A stretch of 64,000 bases of DNA, from NCBI GenBank assembly GCA_019163375.1, contig JAFLKK010000009.1:248001-312000 (forward strand), in the 5' to 3' direction. Positions 58,560 through 64,000 of the stretch are shown here, piece by piece; positions within the stretch are counted from its first letter, which is position 1, and each line of letters begins with the position of its first letter. The translations under genes and the position numbers were made by a program. Source of the DNA: Paludibacter sp. (GTDB taxonomy: Bacteria; Bacteroidota; Bacteroidia; Bacteroidales; Paludibacteraceae). The notes under the pieces are model-generated. The model was not told where the DNA came from. It did no database searches and worked only from the letters and a program-made list of their open reading frames with translations.

Positions 58560-59576
58560 TTACCACCACATTTTAAAAGGTTTATATTCCTCCATACCTA
58601 AAAGATGTTTACTCATTTTGTAACATTCCAATTTTATTAAGTGGCGATAGCTTACGTTACGTTTCAGAGCCCGATGTTGAATTGTTTCGTTCAGTCGTTC
58701 TTCGAATGCTTGAACAAATATTTTTTTTCCACTGGGGTTCAAAACGCACTTGTTAAGTTTTTTATCAAAATGTTTTTCTTGAATTTCTCGTTTGTTCAAT
58801 ACTTTGAAAATCACCCTGTCTACCAGTATCGGTTTGAATATCTCTGAGATATCAAGCGAAAGTGAATAACGGCGTTCACCAGGGGTATGTAGATAACTAA
58901 TTGTCGGATTCAATTGCGTTTGATGAATTGCACGTAAACATTGACTGTAACACATCATATTGCCAAACGAAATTAATGCATTTACTTCATTTAGTGGTGG
59001 CTGTTTAGTTCTGTTGCCCATTTCAAAATCATTCAAAATCAGATCAAAACCTTCATAGTAAGTTTGGCGTATGTTTCCCTCTAGCCCCATCAATTCATCT
59101 ACTGCATTTGTTGAAGGGATATTGGCAGCATAACTTTCTACACGATGGATGATATCTGCAAGCTCTTTACCACGTTTATCATAGTATTTTAGATTTTTGA
59201 CCATATTGAACGCAGCACCTTCAATAAATTTACGAGCAATGACAATTCTCTTTTTCTTGTCTTGATAGAAAGCTGTTTGAGCAAGGAGCATTCTGCCAGA
59301 CAATAAACTATCCTTTGGCATAAACGACCCGGTATAGTTTTCATAATAGTCGAAAAAATGAACCGCGATATCGTTCTGTCCCAGAAAATTATACAAAGCA
59401 CTATTGGCAGTTAGTGAGCCAAACGCATAAAACTCAGCAATATCTTCGACCGGCAAATAACGAGGTTGACCGTTTCGTTCGATACCATTGTCGTCTTCCT
59501 CAACGGGTGTAAACTTAAGAGTATTATCCTTGCGTTGTAAAGTGCCGGGGTTAAATAAATAATAGGTTTTTTTCAT
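58560..59576 (-). CDS. cas1: CRISPR integrase Cas1 (type I-B)
   Basis: 338 residues from the ATG at 59576 (MKKTYYLFNPGTLQRKDNTL); an upstream in-frame start overlaps the cas4 end and is unlikely. Catalytic metal ligands are visible: Glu166 in LMGLEGNIRQTYYEGF, His230 in ISYLHTPGERRYSLSLDISE and the acidic residues Asp242/Glu245 after it. It inserts new spacers at the leader-proximal repeat with Cas2; Cas4 upstream probably trims prespacers at the PAM. Length and motifs are complete, so adaptation should be functional. Confidence 0.95.
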   Translation of the reverse strand: MKKTYYLFNPGTLQRKDNTLKFTPVEEDDNGIERNGQPRYLPVEDIAEFYAFGSLTANSALYNFLGQNDIAVHFFDYYENYTGSFMPKDSLLSGRMLLAQTAFYQDKKKRIVIARKFIEGAAFNMVKNLKYYDKRGKELADIIHRVESYAANIPSTNAVDELMGLEGNIRQTYYEGFDLILNDFEMGNRTKQPPLNEVNALISFGNMMCYSQCLRAIHQTQLNPTISYLHTPGERRYSLSLDISEIFKPILVDRVIFKVLNKREIQEKHFDKKLNKCVLNPSGKKIFVQAFEERLNETIQHRALKRNVSYRHLIKLECYKMSKHLLGMEEYKPFKMWW

Positions 59577-59587
59577 GACAAAATTGA

Positions 59588-60088
59588 TTATTCTGTGACA
59601 TAACAAAATTCGTAATAACTACATTGCTTGCATATCTTAGCATTTATAACGGATGGACAATTATCATCGGCAATTATTTTTGCAATATCCTTTTCCATTT
59701 CACAGATTTTTTCGCGATCAATATTCGTCAAAAATACTTTGGCGGTTTGCCGTAGGGTAGGGTATTCCAAAATTCCTGTTACATTATCTACACCATTCCG
59801 TTCGAGTACATAAATATAGTATTTCAGCTGCCATTCGTGCGCAGTCTCGATTTTGTCCGACTTTTTGATCTCATGAATCACTTTGTTGCGGGCATCATAA
59901 TAATCGAGTTTGACACCTTCAATCTCCAGCTCCTCGTAACGTTCTGAACGCTGGGGATAGCTCGTTTCGTGAATCAACTTGCCTTCGTACACCAAATCCG
60001 ATGTGTGCTCCATGTTGATGCCATTAGCAAACAACCATAATTTGCGCTTGCAAATCTGATAATAATTGAAATGAGTACCGGTAATCAT
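59588..60088 (-). CDS. cas4: CRISPR-associated exonuclease Cas4
   Basis: 166 residues. Four cysteines for an iron-sulfur cluster are at Cys13 (YYQICKRKLWLF) and Cys153, Cys156, Cys162 (AKICKQCSYYEFC). The RecB-nuclease core is EIEGVKLDYYDARNKVIHEI then KKSDK near residue 55-80. Cas4 helps select PAM-bearing prespacers and sets spacer length and orientation. It lies between cas3 (21 bp) and cas1 (11 bp), the usual I-B order. Confidence 0.94.
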   Translation of the reverse strand: MITGTHFNYYQICKRKLWLFANGINMEHTSDLVYEGKLIHETSYPQRSERYEELEIEGVKLDYYDARNKVIHEIKKSDKIETAHEWQLKYYIYVLERNGVDNVTGILEYPTLRQTAKVFLTNIDREKICEMEKDIAKIIADDNCPSVINAKICKQCSYYEFCYVTE

Positions 60089-60109
60089 ATTATATTTTTT
60101 GGACAGAAT

Positions 60110-62419
60110 TTATAGGTAAATGTCTTTAGAATTTATTTGTGTTTCTTCTTCTTTTAATTGCAAACCTAATTCGTTCGTATATTTCCGTTTTATTACAAAA
60201 TAACTTGTCTGAACAACTTTGTCTTCATTTTTTGCTTCATATGCGTGAGTTCTTCGTTCTATTACACCTGAATTGATAAAACCTGCAAAACGTTTTTTTG
60301 AGATTTGAACTTTCAACGATTCTGCTTTTATAAATTCATACTGATTCAGGAATGTTTTGAATTCTGTTTCATTAATTGCAGGCAATACCTTGATTCCATC
60401 AAATTTAGAATAGAAGTCTTCTTCCGATTTTGGAGAATATATAAATGGAGATAGTTGGTTTTTTACCAGATTGTTCAAAGTATCATAAACTAAATCATAT
60501 TCTTCTTTATCTTTTGAATCCCAAGTCGGATATACGAAGTCAATAGCCTTTTGTAGTTCCTTTTCTTGAACACTTTCACCAAACCAACTAAGGGCTTCCA
60601 AGGTTCGGTCTATTATACCCTGATTAGTGTAAATATACTTCGAATCAACTTCATTACGTTCTTTAAAAACATTACAGCCACTGATACCTTTCTCTCTTTT
60701 TCTATTTACGCGTCCAAATCTTTGAATTAGAGCATCAATAGGAGCTGGCTCTGTGTAAATTACATCATAATCAATATCTAAACTAACTTCGATGGCTTGT
60801 GTTCCTACTAATAACCGAATATCATCTCCATTCAAGTCTTGTTCTTTTCTATTCCTGTCAATAGCATTAAAATTACTATGAAGCAACACCTTCTTATCAG
60901 ATAGTAATGTATTGTAGACTTGTTGCGACTGTTCTACGGAATTGCAAACAACCAATACCTTTTTATCACTATCCAGCTCTGCTTGAATCAAATCTAAATT
61001 ATCGGCTAATAAACCTTCATGCAATACAACTCTATGACGGGTAAATCTCTCATACAATTCATCTTTTGCTGATATTTCTGAATGAGTGCCTACTGCTTTC
61101 TCTAATTCTAGTTTCAGAAATTGAGGTAATGTGGCTGTCATTATAAACACTTTGACCTTAAGATATTTTACTGCAAATTCTATCAATACTACGATTTGTG
61201 CAAAGACATCCGGTTGATAAGCGTGTATTTCATCGAAAATAAAATAGCCTCCAACCCATTCAAAAATTCCTTTCTCGAAACCTTTCAACCCGAAAATATT
61301 TTTGAGCAGTTGAAAGGGTGTTACAACTTTAATCGGTGTTACAATTGTTCTGTAGTCTTCTCTTAGTTTGTATGTCAGGTATTGTCTTTTTTCTTGTGAA
61401 ATTGTTGGGTTTTCTCTTTCAACTAAACTCTCAAGATATTCCGTCAACTTACCGTGAACTAATCCAACCTTATCTTTATTGCCAATGTCATTTCCAAGCC
61501 GTTCATACATGGCATTGATGGATGCTGTGAAAGGCAGTATATAGAATACACGTCCCTGACCGTTTAGTTGCATTTGTTTTTGTAACCAAAGAAATGATGT
61601 TTCAGTTTTGCCTGAACCTGTTGGAGCTGTTAGTATTACATTGCATTCGCTGGTTGTTGCTTCTAATTGATGTGGATAGAAATCATATCCTTTATTCTGT
61701 AAAGCAAGTCTTTTGGCATTGAGAAATTCAAAATCTGAATTTTCCAATAGTTCAATCTTCGAAATAAAGGCAGAGGACAAATGATCACATTGCTTAAAGC
61801 CACCAGCCATCAGAAGTAAATCCAAGTAGTTTGATTGTTCTAACGTTGCAGGATTCCGTTGGTATTCCAGTATCAATCTATTGGGTAAACCCGAAGTAAA
61901 TCCACTAAGATCAATATCAAACTGTTTCAACAGCGAACGAATAGAATCGCTATTTATATGCTGTTTAAACTCTGTTTCAAAGGATAGTTTCGTGTCTTCA
62001 ACGAATTCAAACAAAAAGCTATTCATGCTTTTTTGTTTATAAGAGTGTCCAATAAAACCCAATAAATCATCATAGCTTTTATGATGACCGGCAACCACTT
62101 GTTTAATTATTTTTTTTTCTGAATCCGTCATATTCAGACCGTCAATAAACGGAATCGAATATAATTCATGACGTTGCTTAAGCCAGTTATGTCGTTCGCC
62201 TCGTAACATGTGTTGAAACTCAGCATGTGACTTTCCTAAATCATGACAAATGATACACAAATAGAGCAAATGCCAGAAATGTTCAGCATCTGCCACTGGT
62301 AGATTGGGAAAACCTTTTTTCAGGTTATCCAATAGTTTCAATCCATCTTGAATGTGTTGTTTTAATGTAACCTGAGGTTCTGACTTTGCCAAAACCTCAG
62401 GTTTATTTAAATTATCCAT
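60110..62419 (-). CDS. cas3: CRISPR helicase-nuclease Cas3
   Basis: 769 residues from the ATG at 62419 (MDNLNKPEVLAKSEPQVTLK), which overlaps the cas5 stop by 8 bp; a TTG 18 bp upstream is the alternative. The N-terminal HD nuclease has CIICHDLGKSHAEFQ near residue 55 and QRHELYSIPF after it. The helicase has Walker A LTAPTGSGKTETSFLW near 265, FDEIHAYQP near 393, TATLPQFL near 425 and the C-terminal QRFGRVNRKREKG near 560. Cas3 unwinds and degrades target DNA after Cascade recognition. All motifs are intact. Confidence 0.95.
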   Translation of the reverse strand: MDNLNKPEVLAKSEPQVTLKQHIQDGLKLLDNLKKGFPNLPVADAEHFWHLLYLCIICHDLGKSHAEFQHMLRGERHNWLKQRHELYSIPFIDGLNMTDSEKKIIKQVVAGHHKSYDDLLGFIGHSYKQKSMNSFLFEFVEDTKLSFETEFKQHINSDSIRSLLKQFDIDLSGFTSGLPNRLILEYQRNPATLEQSNYLDLLLMAGGFKQCDHLSSAFISKIELLENSDFEFLNAKRLALQNKGYDFYPHQLEATTSECNVILTAPTGSGKTETSFLWLQKQMQLNGQGRVFYILPFTASINAMYERLGNDIGNKDKVGLVHGKLTEYLESLVERENPTISQEKRQYLTYKLREDYRTIVTPIKVVTPFQLLKNIFGLKGFEKGIFEWVGGYFIFDEIHAYQPDVFAQIVVLIEFAVKYLKVKVFIMTATLPQFLKLELEKAVGTHSEISAKDELYERFTRHRVVLHEGLLADNLDLIQAELDSDKKVLVVCNSVEQSQQVYNTLLSDKKVLLHSNFNAIDRNRKEQDLNGDDIRLLVGTQAIEVSLDIDYDVIYTEPAPIDALIQRFGRVNRKREKGISGCNVFKERNEVDSKYIYTNQGIIDRTLEALSWFGESVQEKELQKAIDFVYPTWDSKDKEEYDLVYDTLNNLVKNQLSPFIYSPKSEEDFYSKFDGIKVLPAINETEFKTFLNQYEFIKAESLKVQISKKRFAGFINSGVIERRTHAYEAKNEDKVVQTSYFVIKRKYTNELGLQLKEEETQINSKDIYL

Positions 62420-63095
62420 AATATGAACTAAAATCAAGTTCGTGAAAATATATATGAACTTCTTTCCCTAATTTGGGATAATCAATGTATGCAGTAAGAC
62501 TTGTTTGTACGTCCACAGCACTATAGCTTATAATAGAATATGCTTCTGTACCCAAATTATTGCGAGGAATACTATCGGAGAAGTACTTTGGTAATGGCTG
62601 GATGAGACCTGGTAGAAAGTTCCCCATAAGTGGAATTATTTGTCCTTTAATCTTTTCAGCATTATGTATTTCTTCCAAATTTACTTCGATAATGCTATTT
62701 ACTGTTGCCAAGTCATTGGAACGGCCTAATAATAATGGATAAACAGGTAAACGAAAATAATCAACTATCTCTTCATCTTGTACATAGAGTATCAAATGAT
62801 TATTAAACAAAAACTCTCTGTTTATAATGTTCGATTTCGCCGTATTCTTCGGGTAGCCTTTGTCGTGCGCTTCAATTTGATAAATTGTTTCTAAATCTAT
62901 TTGTTTAGCGTCAAACTCAAAGTAATAACCTATTTTCAGTTTTTCATGCTTCAAATACTTTCCTGCGGCGGCATTAATTAATCCCAAAACTGTACTAATT
63001 GGAGGTACTTCTAGTGTTGGTTGAAATCCCGAAATAAGATTGGGATACTTGAAACTCGAAGTCCATGAAGTTATGTCAATTTTGAAGACTTCCAT
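62412..63095 (-). CDS. cas5: Cascade subunit Cas5 (type I-B)
   Basis: 227 residues. The N-terminus VFKIDITSWTSSFKYPNLIS then GFQPTLEVPPISTVLGLINA is the Cas5 RAMP signature, with the Pro-Pro-rich loop and GLI(N/S)A motif. Cas5 caps the 5' handle of the crRNA in Cascade. The start is 1 bp after the cas7 stop and the end overlaps cas3 by 8 bp, so the three are probably translated from one message. Confidence 0.93.
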   Translation of the reverse strand: MEVFKIDITSWTSSFKYPNLISGFQPTLEVPPISTVLGLINAAAGKYLKHEKLKIGYYFEFDAKQIDLETIYQIEAHDKGYPKNTAKSNIINREFLFNNHLILYVQDEEIVDYFRLPVYPLLLGRSNDLATVNSIIEVNLEEIHNAEKIKGQIIPLMGNFLPGLIQPLPKYFSDSIPRNNLGTEAYSIISYSAVDVQTSLTAYIDYPKLGKEVHIYFHELDFSSYYG

Positions 63096-63096
63096 A

Positions 63097-64000
63097 TTAC
63101 AATTGGGTTTTCAGTTGCGCTGTATATTGGTCAATAGCCTCATTAATAGAAACAACTTTCACGTTAGAAAATTTAGCTTCCAGTTGTTTCAGACTGTTTG
63201 CTTTTTCATCTAAGAATCCACTCCGACGACCGATAAATACAGTTCCTTGAATATTATCTTTATAGTCAGATAATACTTCAGTCAAAGCATCAATATTTAA
63301 ATCTACAACGTCATTTTCTCTTCCGTTCGCCGAAGCAATGTGCGAAAATGGATGATTTCCACTATTAAGAGTTGCTAGAATGATAAACTTAGGTGTCACA
63401 TCCCCCATATTATTAGTCTGCATAGCTCCTCCCGAGATATACTTTAAGGCTTGTATTGTTTCCACTACTCTTTTCTGACGAACAGCAGGTGCTAGACGCA
63501 CCAATTTGTATGGATTTCCTTTTTCATCTTTCAAAAATTTATCTTCCACTTCAGTTGCTCCATTTTCCAAAGCATCTTTTTTTAAAGCTTCGGTCAAGTT
63601 TTTAAAACCTGTCTTATTATATGTTGCAAAAGTTCCTGCTTGCTCTAAATCAAGACTAAACATACCTTTCAAAATAGCACTGTATTCTTGCTTCCCATAA
63701 GGCACTGAATCCCCATCTTGACGGGCCATACTCGACCAGTTTTCAACAGGGCGAACCGAACCTACTGAAACTAAAACAGAATTTTTCAGCGGAGAAACTC
63801 TTGTAACAGTAATATTCTCTTTTTTTACTTTTCCTTTATCATCGGTTACTTCTTCCGTTGCAGCTTTCATATATCCGAAGATATCATCATCGGCATATTC
63901 TATTGGATTAGCAGATGTAAAAGCAATTTTAGCTTCACGAGTAATTGGAGATAAATTCCAGTTAAATGATTTTTGCAATGTATCACGCCACCAATAACGC
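63097..64000 (-). CDS. cas7: Cascade backbone subunit Cas7 (Cst2/DevR type), 5' end outside window
   Basis: About 301 residues visible. The frame is open to the window edge (upstream codons read RYWWRDT before LQKSFNW), so the true start is outside. Cst2/DevR-like features include TSANPIEYADDDIFGYM, RQDGDSVPYGKQEYSAILKG and KYISGGAMQTNNMGDVTPKF. Cas7 forms the helical backbone that covers the spacer part of crRNA. Type I-B operons normally carry cas8b and cas6 upstream of cas7; they are expected just beyond 64 kb on the same strand. Confidence 0.92.
   Translation of the reverse strand, partial: RYWWRDTLQKSFNWNLSPITREAKIAFTSANPIEYADDDIFGYMKAATEEVTDDKGKVKKENITVTRVSPLKNSVLVSVGSVRPVENWSSMARQDGDSVPYGKQEYSAILKGMFSLDLEQAGTFATYNKTGFKNLTEALKKDALENGATEVEDKFLKDEKGNPYKLVRLAPAVRQKRVVETIQALKYISGGAMQTNNMGDVTPKFIILATLNSGNHPFSHIASANGRENDVVDLNIDALTEVLSDYKDNIQGTVFIGRRSGFLDEKANSLKQLEAKFSNVKVVSINEAIDQYTAQLKTQL

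Overview
The window looks like an AT-rich Bacteroidales-type chromosome (Bacteroidetes). Evidence: candidate promoters of the TTTG / TAnnTTTG type, no obvious Shine-Dalgarno sites, CTnDOT-style tra/mob/topB/rteC genes, a Bacteroides-type histone H1-like protein, and secreted carbohydrate-active enzymes. No species can be named from sequence alone.

Layout. (1) 1-7.7 kb: the 3' end of an unassigned secreted-enzyme-like gene, a CstA-family carrier, a GH106 alpha-L-rhamnosidase-like enzyme and a GH43 enzyme, all on the plus strand. (2) 8.5-14.8 kb: an L-fucose block: GntR repressor (FucR-like), sugar mutarotase, FucP symporter, AraC regulator and L-fucose isomerase, closed by a strong terminator. 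fucA and fucK are absent. (3) 14.8-16 kb: non-coding, with three terminator-grade hairpins and a possible structured RNA. (4) 16-45.7 kb: the backbone of a CTnDOT-like integrative conjugative element. traA-traQ run leftward. mobA/mobB/mobC run rightward from a structured candidate oriT. They are followed by an AbiE toxin-antitoxin pair, a 58-residue histone H1-like gene, a DUF4099/DUF3945 protein, topoisomerase III (Exc-like), a DUF1896 protein, a 1754-residue methylase/helicase, RteC and two small HTH proteins. No integrase and no traP lie in the window. (5) 45.8-47.4 kb: a HipBA toxin-antitoxin pair. (6) 47.4-58.1 kb: a very large CRISPR array, about 166 repeats of 29 bp by hand count. (7) 58.1-64 kb: a leader with unusual interlocked inverted repeats, then a type I-B cas operon on the minus strand in transcription order cas7 (cut by the window edge), cas5, cas3, cas4, cas1, cas2.

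How it fits together. The cas operon, leader and array all read leftward. The repeat on the minus strand ends in ATTGAAAT, the usual type I 5' handle, and degenerate repeats lie at the hipA end, so the newest spacers are at about 58.0 kb and the oldest at about 47.4 kb. hipA reads toward the old end of the array with only 27 bp between them, so the two are convergent. One of the oldest spacers forms a terminator-like hairpin facing hipA read-through.

Most striking points: the array size; pairs of diverged spacers that encode nearly the same peptide and share the same right end; the ABA'B' inverted-repeat topology in the leader; long perfect palindromes overlapping promoter -7 boxes upstream of abiEi and rteC; paired TAGAT-N2-ATCTA operators before hipB; and duplicated CAGCACAG-type sites flanking fucR. 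No wholly new multi-gene system is claimed.
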